A stretch of 64,000 bases of DNA from Pseudomonas palleroniana. Lineage in GTDB: Bacteria; Pseudomonadota; Gammaproteobacteria; Pseudomonadales; Pseudomonadaceae. The position numbers and the translations under genes were made by a program. How positions within the stretch are numbered: the first letter of the stretch is position 1; every line of letters starts with the position of its first letter. The stretch is taken from positions 41,810 through 105,809 of the forward strand of contig NZ_PYWX01000091.1 in NCBI RefSeq assembly GCF_003031675.1, written 5' to 3'. Shown here in pieces: positions 1 to 7,653 of the stretch. Under the pieces are notes generated by a model. It was not told the DNA's origin and did no database searches. It saw only the letters and a list, made by a program, of their open reading frames with translations.

Positions 1-423
1 ATCAGCTGGCGGGCCGGGGGGATGATCGCCGCCGTGGCATCGATCTTTATCACCCCCTGGAACCTGTTCAATAACCCGCTGATGATCCACTACACCCTGG
101 ATATCCTCGCAGCGTTCATTGGCCCGTTGTTCGGGATTCTGCTGGTGGACTTCTACCTGGTCAAAAAGCAGAAGATCGATGTAGATGCGCTGTTCGATGA
201 CAGCCCGAGCGGGCGCTACTACTTCGACGGCGGGGTGAATTGGACGGCGGTCAAAGCCCTGGTGCCCGCGACGCTGGTGGGGGTTGCAATCACCTTCACG
301 CCGGCGCTGCAGGGCATGGCCAACTTTGCCTGGTTTACCGGCTGTTTCCTGGGAGGGCTGTTTTTCCTGGTGCTTGCCCGGCGCGAGCAGGTTCGCTCGC
401 CGACGCCGCTGGTTGCCGGTTGA
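1..423 (+). CDS. NCS1 family nucleobase-type permease, C-terminal part
   Basis: The reading frame is open from the first base of the window, so the 5' end lies outside; 140 residues are visible before the TGA. They hold about three hydrophobic segments and the NCS1-type stretch GPLFGILLVDFYLVKK, followed by a YYFDGGVNW motif like the one in cytosine, uracil and allantoin permeases. NCS1 proteins are inner-membrane cation or proton symporters for nucleobases and related compounds, with about twelve membrane segments. The substrate cannot be told from this fragment. Its last 89 bases overlap the end of the convergent MFS gene. Family assignment is firm, substrate unknown. Confidence 0.85.
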   Translation: MSWRAGGMIAAVASIFITPWNLFNNPLMIHYTLDILAAFIGPLFGILLVDFYLVKKQKIDVDALFDDSPSGRYYFDGGVNWTAVKALVPATLVGVAITFTPALQGMANFAWFTGCFLGGLFFLVLARREQVRSPTPLVAG

Positions 424-1534
424 TCAGTATTACGCCCGCCAATATCAGGCCGCCGCCGGCAATCAGCAAGGCCGGTTGCAGGCCGCCGCTCCAGTGACTG
501 CTCAGCGACGCCAGCAACGGGCCGCTCAATTGCCCGACGGCAAAGCTGGCGGTCAACAGCCCGGTGCTGCGCTGGTAGCCGTGGGGGGCGACTTCCCGCA
601 AGCGTGCCATCACCAACTGCATGCAAGCCAGGAACGGTGCACCGCACAGCAATACGCCCAGCGCCAAGCCCCAGCCATTGCCCAGCAAGCAGGCGAACAC
701 CCCGGCCGCTTGTAGCCATAACGTGCTCATCAGCCAGTGGCGGGTGGTGTGCGGGTCTTTGCGGCGCAGGCTGGCGATCACCACGCCCATCGCGGCAGCC
801 AGGCCAAAGCATGGCCAGAACAGATCGGCTTGCCAGGCGCCGTTGAATTGCGCGCTGGCCATTTGTGACAGGAAGGTCGCCGGAATGATGTAGCCCAGGC
901 CATACAGGAAGTAAATCCAGCACAGATGCGCGATGCTGGCGTTGCCACCCGCGTGATGGACGTGGGCAACTGGCGCGATCGGCTGGGGTAGGAATGGCAA
1001 GGTCGCCAGCAGCATCAGCAGCGCCACGACGCCATACACCAACCACAGCGTTGCCGAGCTTTGCCCCAGACGGTTCGAGCCCAATGCCAGCAACCCGGTC
1101 AGCAGAATGCCCAGCCCCGGTCCGGCAAACACCAAGGCGCCCAGGCGTGCTCGCCCGGCGGCAATCGCCAGGGGCTGGCTCAAGCTGGTGATCATCACCA
1201 ACGCCCAGGCACTGGCGACGCCGGTGCCAAAGCGCAGCAACAGGTGCGGCCAGAAGCCCTGCGCCCAATACGACGCCAGGGTCAGCAGCACGCAAAGCCA
1301 CAGCCCGCCGTACATCCGACCTCGTACGTGGTGATGGCTGCGGGCGAAGATCGAATCCACTGCACCCACGAAGTAGCCCAGGTAATTGGCCGCCGCGATC
1401 AGCCCCGCGCCGGTCAGGTCGACCTGGCCTTCACTGAGCAGGTGGGGCAGTTGCGGGGTCAGCGCGAAGCGGCCAATGCCCATGGCCATCATCAAGGCGA
1501 TAAAACTGGCGAGTAAGCGAATCAGGGGGGACAT
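335..1534 (-). CDS. YbfB/YjiJ family MFS transporter
   Basis: This 399-residue protein begins with a hydrophobic segment followed by the MGIGRFALTPQLPHL stretch typical of the YbfB/YjiJ branch of the major facilitator superfamily. About twelve membrane segments follow, and the C-terminal tail is short and polar. Such proteins are inner-membrane carriers of mostly unknown substrate. The gene is divergent from a LysR regulator, the usual arrangement for a regulator and its target, so LysR control is likely (inference). Its 3' end runs 89 bases into the convergent NCS1 gene. The start is an ATG at 1534; no better start is seen upstream. Confidence 0.85.
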   Translation of the reverse strand: MSPLIRLLASFIALMMAMGIGRFALTPQLPHLLSEGQVDLTGAGLIAAANYLGYFVGAVDSIFARSHHHVRGRMYGGLWLCVLLTLASYWAQGFWPHLLLRFGTGVASAWALVMITSLSQPLAIAAGRARLGALVFAGPGLGILLTGLLALGSNRLGQSSATLWLVYGVVALLMLLATLPFLPQPIAPVAHVHHAGGNASIAHLCWIYFLYGLGYIIPATFLSQMASAQFNGAWQADLFWPCFGLAAAMGVVIASLRRKDPHTTRHWLMSTLWLQAAGVFACLLGNGWGLALGVLLCGAPFLACMQLVMARLREVAPHGYQRSTGLLTASFAVGQLSGPLLASLSSHWSGGLQPALLIAGGGLILAGVILINRQPAASASEPARAGQAPGKTALPGNSR

Positions 1535-1581
1535 GTTCAGGTTTCCTGCAAGGCAGCGATTGACCTTCAGGCTAAATCGAG

Positions 1582-1596
1582 TTTACTTTCTGTAAA
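1582..1596. promoter_or_regulatory. Candidate LysR operator dyad between divergent genes
   Basis: The dyad TTTAC-N5-GTAAA lies in the 104-base gap between the YbfB-type carrier and the divergent LysR gene. It has the size and T...A symmetry of a LysR-type T-N11-A box. Its role is inferred from position and symmetry only. Confidence 0.4.
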
Positions 1597-1638
1597 AATG
1601 AATAATATTGAGTAACTTGTTCAGTTTTGGAGAAAGGC

Positions 1639-2532
1639 GTGGAGTTCAGTCAATTGCGTATTTTCCAGGCCGTGGCGGAGGAGGGTTCCATCACCCGTGC
1701 GGCGGAACGCTTGCACCGAGTGCCGTCGAACCTGTCGACACGGCTCAAGCAGATGGAAGAGCAGCTCGGTGTTGAGTTGTTCGTGCGCGAGCGCCAGCGT
1801 TTGCAGCTTTCTCCGGCGGGCAAAGTGTTACTGGACTACAGCACCCGTCTGCTGGCGCTGCACGACGAAGCCCACGGCGCTGTGCAAGGCGGGCAACCGG
1901 CCGGCGATTTTGTGCTGGGCAGTATGTACAGCACTGCGGCGATTCATTTGCCGAAGTTGTTGGCGCGTTACCACAAGGCCTACCCGATGGTGAACCTGCA
2001 GGTGCAATCGGCGCCCAGCGGTGAGCTTTTGGAGGGTCTGATCGCCGGTCGCCTGGACGCGGCGCTGGTGGACGGCCCCATCACCATCGCTACCCTTGAT
2101 GGTGTGCCCTTGTGCGAAGAACGGCTGGTGTTGATCTGCGAAGCCGATCACCCACCCGTGCGCGGCCCCCAGGATGTGGCGGGCCGCTCGGTATTCACCT
2201 TCCGCCGCAGTTGTGCTTACCGCGCACGCCTTGAAACCTGGTTTTCCCACGACCGTGTGGCCATGGGCCGGGCGATCGAGATCGAGTCTTATCAAGGCAT
2301 GCTCGCCTGCGTGATTGCCGGTTCCGGTGTGGCATTGATGTCTGAATCCATGCTCGACAGCCTTCCGGGCAAGGACGGTGTGTCCGTTCATCCCCTGACC
2401 GGGCCTTTTGCCACTGCGACTACCTGGCTCATGTGGCGAAAGGGGATGCTCGGCGCTAACCTCAATGCATGGATTGACCTGCAGCAGGCAGGCAGAGCCG
2501 AGATCCTGCAAGACACGCGCGCGATCGCTTGA
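1639..2532 (+). CDS. LysR family transcriptional regulator
   Basis: This is a 297-residue LysR-type regulator. The N-terminal winged helix-turn-helix spans about residues 1-60 (FSQLRIFQAVAEEGSITRAA, then a second helix with PSNLSTRLKQME), and the periplasmic-binding-like effector domain follows from about residue 90. I chose the GTG at 1639 because GGAG lies six bases upstream; a TTG at 1627 would add four residues but has no ribosome-binding site. It is transcribed away from the YbfB-type MFS gene and probably controls it, with a dyad TTTAC-N5-GTAAA in the shared gap. It resembles the PtrR type of LysR protein, but the effector is unknown. Confidence 0.88.
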   Translation: MEFSQLRIFQAVAEEGSITRAAERLHRVPSNLSTRLKQMEEQLGVELFVRERQRLQLSPAGKVLLDYSTRLLALHDEAHGAVQGGQPAGDFVLGSMYSTAAIHLPKLLARYHKAYPMVNLQVQSAPSGELLEGLIAGRLDAALVDGPITIATLDGVPLCEERLVLICEADHPPVRGPQDVAGRSVFTFRRSCAYRARLETWFSHDRVAMGRAIEIESYQGMLACVIAGSGVALMSESMLDSLPGKDGVSVHPLTGPFATATTWLMWRKGMLGANLNAWIDLQQAGRAEILQDTRAIA

Positions 2533-2571
2533 GCGATCCGTCAGGATTTAGATGAATTCAGTAATAGTTCG

Positions 2572-2614
2572 TTGTGTTTTCGTACAAGCAATACGTAAGA
2601 CTTAAGGCTACTAT
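2572..2614 (+). promoter_or_regulatory. Possible promoter region with dyad upstream of the PA1414-like gene
   Basis: A dyad TTGT-N8-ACAA spans 2572-2587. A plausible -10 element TACTAT lies at 2609-2614. If transcription starts near 2621, the dyad is centred near -41.5, where FNR/Anr-type activators bind. The spacing is two bases longer than the canonical Anr box (TTGAT-N4-ATCAA), so the assignment to Anr is weak. Confidence 0.3.
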
Positions 2615-2676
2615 CTGTAGGAAGCGGCGACAGAATTAGCGCCGACCCGCATTACCCTCAAAGGGGGGGCACCACC

Positions 2677-2799
2677 ATGAAAGAGAAAATTCAGAACTGG
2701 CTCCATGACCTCGGCGTGGCACTCGGCTTGATCGAGCCGCCGCTGCAACCGGTGCCTATTCGTACGGATGATGAGCAACGCCGTCCCCGTCGCAGGTAA
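2677..2799 (+). CDS. PA1414-like small conserved protein (40 aa)
   Basis: This 40-codon frame starts with ATG behind a very strong purine tract (AAGGGGGGG) six bases upstream. The peptide has an amphipathic N-terminal half (KEKIQNWLHDLGVALGLIEP) and a basic, arginine-rich tail. I recognise it as the small protein called PA1414 in P. aeruginosa, where the transcript has been described as the low-oxygen small RNA SicX; that link is from memory. The gene stands alone between a LysR gene and the gbu cluster, in the same relation to the PA1418-PA1422-like genes as in P. aeruginosa. Whether the RNA, the peptide or both act in this organism is not shown. Confidence 0.75.
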   Translation: MKEKIQNWLHDLGVALGLIEPPLQPVPIRTDDEQRRPRRR

Positions 2800-2970
2800 G
2801 CCCTGAGGCGCTCACGTGATCGTGGCCGTGATCATGCGGGCGTTGAGGGCGTGGGTCTTCTTCGGAGCGCCTTCCGTGCTCCGTATGCCTTACGCGGCCC
2901 CGTTTTTTATTATCGTGTTCCGAATGCAAGACCTGCGGCGGTCTGTTTGAGAAGGCTCGGTAGTAGCGCC

Positions 2971-3009
2971 AAAAAAAAACGGGCGCGACATCCGACGTCG
3001 CACCCGCTG
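2971..3009 (-). terminator. Rho-independent terminator of the gbu cluster
   Basis: Read on the minus strand, the stem CGGGTGCGAC pairs with GTCGCGCCCG (one mismatch) and is followed by nine T residues. It lies 28 bases after the symporter stop codon. Confidence 0.85.
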
Positions 3010-3037
3010 AAGAAACCGCTTTAAATCCTGTTCCGTC

Positions 3038-4420
3038 TCAAACCGCCCGGGCTACCGATGCCTGGGGGCTGCGCGACAACATACTCACCACCACGAAGCT
3101 CACCAGCCCAATCGCCAGGCTGTAGTAGATCGGCGTATTCGCGTCCAACCCATCCTTGATCATGAATACCAGCGCCGTCACAAAGCCCAGGGTCATGGAG
3201 GTGATCGCGCCTGACGTGGTTGCCCGCTTCCAGAAGATCGCACCGATCAGTGGGATCAGCATGCCACCCACCAACAGGTTGTAGGCCAGGGTCAACGCGC
3301 TGATCACATCGTTGACCACCAGTGCGATGCCCAGTACGGCAATGCCGGTGAGCATGGTGAACAGGCGGTTGACCGCCAGGCTCGACGGTTTGCCGCCACG
3401 CAAGCGCGGCAGCAAGTCTTCGGTCAATACCGTGGAGGCCGCCAGTAAGCCGGCGCTGGCGGTGGACATCATCGCGGCCAGGGCCGCAGCAATCACCAGG
3501 CCGCGGATGCCATCCGGCAGCGAGGCTTTGACGATGGCGGCGAAGGCGTTGTTGACGTTGTCCAGGTTGGGGAGCAGTACATGCGCCGCCATGCCGATCA
3601 GCGCGCAGGCCAGGCCGTAGAGAATGCAGTAGAAACCGGCGAAAGTGCCTGCGTACTTGGCGACCTTTTCATCGCGGGCGGTGAACACTCGTTGCCAGAT
3701 GTCCTGGCCAATCAGGATGCCGAAAAAGTAGATCATGAAGTAGGTGATGATCGTGTCCCAGCCGATTTCGGTGAAGCTGAAGTTCGATGCCGGCAGTTTG
3801 GCGACCAGCTCATCCCAACCGCCGACGCGGTACAGGCAGATGGGAAGCAGGATGAACATCAGGCCGACGGTCTTGATCACGAACTGCACGATATCGGTGA
3901 GGGTCAGCGACCACATGCCGCCGATGGTCGAGTACACCACCACCACGCCACCGCCCAGCAGCACCGAGACCCAGAACGGCAGGCCGAACAGCACTTGCAG
4001 TACGGTGCCAATGGCCAGGATCGAGGTCACGCCGATCATCAAGGCATAGGCCAGCATGATCACCGCACTCGCTTGACGAGCCATGGGGTTGTAGCGCTTT
4101 TCCAGAACCTGGGTGACGGTGAAGATTTTCAGCTTCAGCAGCGGCTTGGCCAGGAACAGGTTCAGCGCGATGATCCCGGCGCCCAGCGCGGCGCACAGCC
4201 AGAAACCGGAAATACCATGCACATAACCCAGGCGCACGGTGCCGACGGTGGATGCACCGCCCAGTACGGTGGCCGCCATGGTGCCCATGTACAGCGACGG
4301 CCCCAGGTTGCGGCCGGCCACCAGATAGTCCTCGTGGGTCTTGGCGCGGCGCATACCGTAATAGCCGAGCACGAGCATGCCGGCGGCGTAGATGAGTACG
4401 ACGAATAAATCCAAAGCCAT
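3038..4420 (-). CDS. Sodium:solute symporter family protein (PA1418-like)
   Basis: This 460-residue inner-membrane protein has about thirteen hydrophobic segments and SSS-family motifs: an N-terminal YYGMRRAKTHEDYLVAGRNL, and GGMWSLTLTDIVQF in the middle. SSS proteins couple sodium entry to solute uptake. The frame stays open upstream into the next gene, but the true start is the ATG at 4420, where family similarity begins and a GGAG lies about ten bases upstream. It is the last gene of the gbu cluster, 23 bases after the NCS1 gene, which suggests it imports guanidinobutyrate or a related compound (inference from context). A terminator follows at 2971-3009. Confidence 0.88.
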   Translation of the reverse strand: MALDLFVVLIYAAGMLVLGYYGMRRAKTHEDYLVAGRNLGPSLYMGTMAATVLGGASTVGTVRLGYVHGISGFWLCAALGAGIIALNLFLAKPLLKLKIFTVTQVLEKRYNPMARQASAVIMLAYALMIGVTSILAIGTVLQVLFGLPFWVSVLLGGGVVVVYSTIGGMWSLTLTDIVQFVIKTVGLMFILLPICLYRVGGWDELVAKLPASNFSFTEIGWDTIITYFMIYFFGILIGQDIWQRVFTARDEKVAKYAGTFAGFYCILYGLACALIGMAAHVLLPNLDNVNNAFAAIVKASLPDGIRGLVIAAALAAMMSTASAGLLAASTVLTEDLLPRLRGGKPSSLAVNRLFTMLTGIAVLGIALVVNDVISALTLAYNLLVGGMLIPLIGAIFWKRATTSGAITSMTLGFVTALVFMIKDGLDANTPIYYSLAIGLVSFVVVSMLSRSPQASVARAV

Positions 4421-4443
4421 GACGGCGGTTCTCCGATTATTTT

Positions 4444-5967
4444 TTATTGTGCTGAAGGCGCTTGCTGTGGCGAGGGAACATGCGGTGGTGAGGGGGCACG
4501 CTCTCTTGCCACGACAGCCGGTCCATAAACCGAGGCCGGTTCGGGAAACAGCCGCAGCAAAGTCAGGTACACCACCGAGGCCAGCCCCAACGTCACCGGC
4601 AGGCTGATGTCGATGCCATCCGCCAGGTTGCCCAGCGGTCCGACAAACTGCCCCGGCAGGTTGACGAAGCACAGGCCCACCAGTGCACTCGGGATCCAGG
4701 CCCCGAGCCCGCGCCAGTTCCAGCCATGGTTGAACCAGTAGCGACCGCCGGTCTCACCACGGGTGAACACTTGCAGATCGTCCGGGCAGTAGAAGCCCCG
4801 GCGTACGATCAGGCCGATGATCATCATCACCATCCACGGCGTGGTGCAGGTGATGATCAGCACGGCGAAGGTCGAGACGCTTTGCACCAGGTTGGCGGCG
4901 AAACGTCCGATAAAGATGAATGCTATCGACATCACCCCGATCAGCAATGTGGCCTTGACTCGCGACAGCAGGCGTGGGAACACGCTGGACATGTCCAGCC
5001 CGGTGCCATACAGCGAGGTGGTGCCGGTGGACATGCCGCCGATCACCGCGATCAGGCACACCGGCAGGAAGAACCAGCTCGGCGCCACCGTCAGCAGGCC
5101 GCCGACATAATTGTTGGCCGCGATGTAGTCCGGCGCCTTGATCGCCACGATGGTCGCGGTGGCCAGGCCGAACAGGAACGGGATCAAAGTGGCGATTTGC
5201 GCGAGGACCACCGCCAGCATGATTCGACCTTTCGGTGTTTCACGCGGGATATAGCGCGACCAGTCACCCAGGAACGCCCCGAAGGAAATCGGATTGCTCA
5301 TGGCCACCAGTGCGGCGCCGATAAACGCTGCCCAGAAACCCGGCTGACCCAGCGCTACAGTGCCGGCGAACTGGCTGTCGAAGGCCGGCGCAAACGCGAA
5401 GATCCCCAGCAGGAACAACAGGCTCGCCGCCCATACGGCGATACGGTTGACCCACAGCATGAAGCGAAAGCCGTAGATGCACACCGTGAGCACCAGGAGG
5501 GCGAACAGGCCATAGGCCAGACCCAGGGTCAGATCGGTTTCCGGCAGGCCAATCAGACGTTTCGCACCACCGACCAAGGCATCACCTGAACTCCACACCG
5601 AGAGTGAGAAGAAGGCAATCGCGGTCAGCAGCGACAGAAATGAGCCGACAATCCGCCCGTGCACGCCGAAGTGCGCACCGGAAGACACCGCGTTGTTGGT
5701 GCCATTGATCGGCCCGAACAGGCCCATGGGGGCCAGGATCAGCGCGCCCACCAGCACGCCCAGTACGATCGCCCAGACGCCGGCCTGGAACGACAGGCCG
5801 AACAGCACGGGAAATGAGCCCAGCACGGCGGTGGCAAAGGTGTTGGCACCGCCGAAGATCAGGCGGAACAGATCCTTGGGGCTGGCGGTACGTTCGTGGT
5901 CCGGGATCTGTTCGACCCCGTTGGTTTCTATTTTTCGAATACTTTTATCGTTGTTTTTATTATTCAT
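4444..5967 (-). CDS. NCS1 family permease of the gbu cluster (PA1419-like)
   Basis: This 507-residue protein has a polar N-terminus with PDHERTASPKDLFRLIFGGANTF-like NCS1/CodB features, twelve hydrophobic segments and the YWFNHGWNW element near the C-terminus. NCS1 carriers take up nucleobases, hydantoins and similar nitrogen compounds through the inner membrane. It sits between the symporter gene and the NTF2-like gene on the same strand, with gaps of 21-23 bases, so it is probably co-transcribed with gbuA. The cluster context suggests a guanidino or amine substrate, but the family would also allow a purine or pyrimidine. The start at 5967 is an ATG with GGAG upstream. Confidence 0.87.
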   Translation of the reverse strand: MNNKNNDKSIRKIETNGVEQIPDHERTASPKDLFRLIFGGANTFATAVLGSFPVLFGLSFQAGVWAIVLGVLVGALILAPMGLFGPINGTNNAVSSGAHFGVHGRIVGSFLSLLTAIAFFSLSVWSSGDALVGGAKRLIGLPETDLTLGLAYGLFALLVLTVCIYGFRFMLWVNRIAVWAASLLFLLGIFAFAPAFDSQFAGTVALGQPGFWAAFIGAALVAMSNPISFGAFLGDWSRYIPRETPKGRIMLAVVLAQIATLIPFLFGLATATIVAIKAPDYIAANNYVGGLLTVAPSWFFLPVCLIAVIGGMSTGTTSLYGTGLDMSSVFPRLLSRVKATLLIGVMSIAFIFIGRFAANLVQSVSTFAVLIITCTTPWMVMMIIGLIVRRGFYCPDDLQVFTRGETGGRYWFNHGWNWRGLGAWIPSALVGLCFVNLPGQFVGPLGNLADGIDISLPVTLGLASVVYLTLLRLFPEPASVYGPAVVARERAPSPPHVPSPQQAPSAQ

Positions 5968-5988
5968 GATCAGCTCCGATCACATTGG

Positions 5989-6411
5989 CTAATGGGGCGG
6001 CAGCCCTTCCGGCATAGCGGATAAATGTTCGTGACAGGCCAGCCACAGGCCCTCTTGTTGTTCTGCGCGCAACCGTTGCCGTCTGAAGACAATGGTTTCG
6101 CGTTCCTGGCTATTGAATTGCTCCCCGTTCATGCGCAGCTCGGTGGCCACGTCATGAATCAATATCGCCACGTCACCCTGCAGGCTGACGGTGGCGTTGC
6201 TTGAGGTGCAGGACAGCACCTCAAACCCCTCGTCCTGGCGCCAGCTGTCCCACAACGCCTGGTAGGCGTCGCGGCTGAGCAGTGGCTCGGGGAGGGTGTA
6301 GAACACAAAGGTGGCATCGGCCGTGAACGCGTCGAAATAAGCGGCGCGGTCATTGCGGGCAAACGCCGACACCAGGTCGGCGGCAGCTTTCAGCACGGCT
6401 TGCGTGCTCAT
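5989..6411 (-). CDS. NTF2-like/SnoaL-like small protein (PA1420-like)
   Basis: This 140-residue protein resembles the DUF4440/SnoaL-like NTF2 fold: an N-terminal helix (LKAAADLVSAFARNDRAAYF), the FTADATFVFY strand region and a C-terminal WLACHEHLSAMP strand. Proteins of this fold are small cone-shaped pockets, used as enzymes or binding domains. The start is fixed by translational coupling: TGATG, with the gbuA stop codon sharing a base with this ATG at 6411. A longer open frame extends into gbuA but has no support. It belongs to the gbu operon. A role in guanidinobutyrate use is likely from its place; the reaction is unknown. Confidence 0.75.
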   Translation of the reverse strand: MSTQAVLKAAADLVSAFARNDRAAYFDAFTADATFVFYTLPEPLLSRDAYQALWDSWRQDEGFEVLSCTSSNATVSLQGDVAILIHDVATELRMNGEQFNSQERETIVFRRQRLRAEQQEGLWLACHEHLSAMPEGLPPH

Positions 6412-7361
6412 CAGCGATGCGCCACGCCAGGCAGTACGCAGAGCATCTCGTACAGCAAGTTGGCGCCCAGCAGCGAGGTGTTGCCGGTGGTGTCGTACGG
6501 TGGCGAAACTTCCACCAGGTCGCAACCAATCAGGTCCAGGCCCTGGCAGCCGCGGATGATCTCGATCGCCTGGATGGTGGTCAGCCCGCCGATTTCCGGG
6601 GTGCCGGTACCGGGCGCCCAGGCCGGGTCGATGCCGTCGATATCAAAGCTCAGGTACACCGGGCCACCGCCGACTTTTTCACGTACTTCGGCCATCAAGG
6701 GGGCGAGGGAGTGGTGCCAGCATTCTTCGGCCTGAACCACGCGAAAGCCCTGTTTGCGGCTCCAGTTAAAGTCTTCGGCGGTGTAGCCCTGGGCGCGCAG
6801 GCCGATCTGCACCACACGGTCGCAATCGAGCAAACCTTCTTCCACGGCGCGGCGGAAGGTGGTGCCGTGGGCGATTTTCTCACCGAACATGTGGTCGTTG
6901 ACGTCAGCATGCGCATCGATGTGCACCAGGCCGACCTTGCCGTGTTTTTTGTGGATCGCGCGCAGGATCGGCAAGGTGATGGTGTGGTCACCGCCCAGGG
7001 TCAGCGGGATCACGTCGTGGTCAAGAATCTCGTCGTAGGCTGCTTCGATGATGCGCACGGCGTCGAGCAGGTTGAACGTGTTGATCGCCACGTCGCCGAT
7101 ATCGGCCACCGACAGCGAGTCGAATGGGGCGGCACCGGTGGCCATGTTGTAGGGGCGGATCATCACTGATTCGGCGCGGATTTCACGCGGCCCGAAGCGT
7201 GTGCCGGCACGCAGTGAGGTGCCGATATCCAGGGGCACGCCGATAAAGGCGGCGTCCAGGCCCTGGGCCGTTTGCAGGTGGGGCAGGCGCATCATGGTGG
7301 CGATGCCGGCGAAGCGCGGCATTTCGTTGCCGCCCAGTGGTTGGTGGAAAATCTTGTCCAC
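6411..7361 (-). CDS. gbuA: Guanidinobutyrase (agmatinase/arginase superfamily)
   Basis: GbuA hydrolyses 4-guanidinobutyrate to 4-aminobutyrate and urea in the arginine/agmatine degradation pathways. The 316 residues carry all manganese-binding motifs of the ureohydrolase family in order: GGDHT, DAHADVND and SFDIDGIDP. The gene order symporter, NCS1 permease, NTF2-like protein, ureohydrolase and divergent LysR matches PA1418-PA1422, which supports guanidinobutyrase rather than agmatinase. The start is a GTG at 7361 with GAGG seven bases upstream. The stop overlaps the next start (TGATG). GbuR, transcribed in the opposite direction, is the expected activator. Agmatinase cannot be excluded by sequence alone. 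Confidence 0.88.
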   Translation of the reverse strand: MDKIFHQPLGGNEMPRFAGIATMMRLPHLQTAQGLDAAFIGVPLDIGTSLRAGTRFGPREIRAESVMIRPYNMATGAAPFDSLSVADIGDVAINTFNLLDAVRIIEAAYDEILDHDVIPLTLGGDHTITLPILRAIHKKHGKVGLVHIDAHADVNDHMFGEKIAHGTTFRRAVEEGLLDCDRVVQIGLRAQGYTAEDFNWSRKQGFRVVQAEECWHHSLAPLMAEVREKVGGGPVYLSFDIDGIDPAWAPGTGTPEIGGLTTIQAIEIIRGCQGLDLIGCDLVEVSPPYDTTGNTSLLGANLLYEMLCVLPGVAHR

Positions 7362-7493
7362 GGGAGTGCCTCATCGTTGTTTTGTTTATTAGCGGTCGAT
7401 TCTGCGAAAAGCCCGTGGCGGGAAGAATCGGCAGGGGCAAATACTTAGTTCAGGTTTTTCTAAACTAATCCCCAGCGGTTAAACTCTCTGGGT

Positions 7494-7628
7494 TGTAGTG
7501 AGCGGGCTTTCCCCGCGCTGGGGGGCGAAGCCGCCCCAAATAAGGACGCCGCGGTGTGTCAGAAAGACCGAAGTGTCGGGGTTTAGGGCGGCTGCGCCCC
7601 CCAGCGCGGGGCAAGCCCGCTCACTACA
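7494..7628. repeat. Long intergenic inverted repeat (copy 1)
   Basis: A 135-base element with arms of about 34 bases and one mismatch: it opens with TGTAGTGAGCGGGCTT and ends with its complement. The arms surround a less symmetric core. A second, interrupted copy lies at 53515-53822. It fills the space between gbuA and gbuR and could fold into a very stable stem. No coding gene is seen in it. Confidence 0.85.
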
Positions 7629-7653
7629 GCCAACTGAACATTGTGGAGAGCTC

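Noticed and set aside
2800..2920. Terminator for the PA1414-like gene
   Set aside because: A CGGAGC/GCTCCG hairpin and a separate T-run near 2905 are present, but they are about 20 bases apart, so I do not call a terminator.
4421..4672. 84-residue upstream extension of the sodium:solute symporter
   Set aside because: It overlaps the end of the NCS1 gene and has no symporter similarity; the ATG at 4420 fits the family start.
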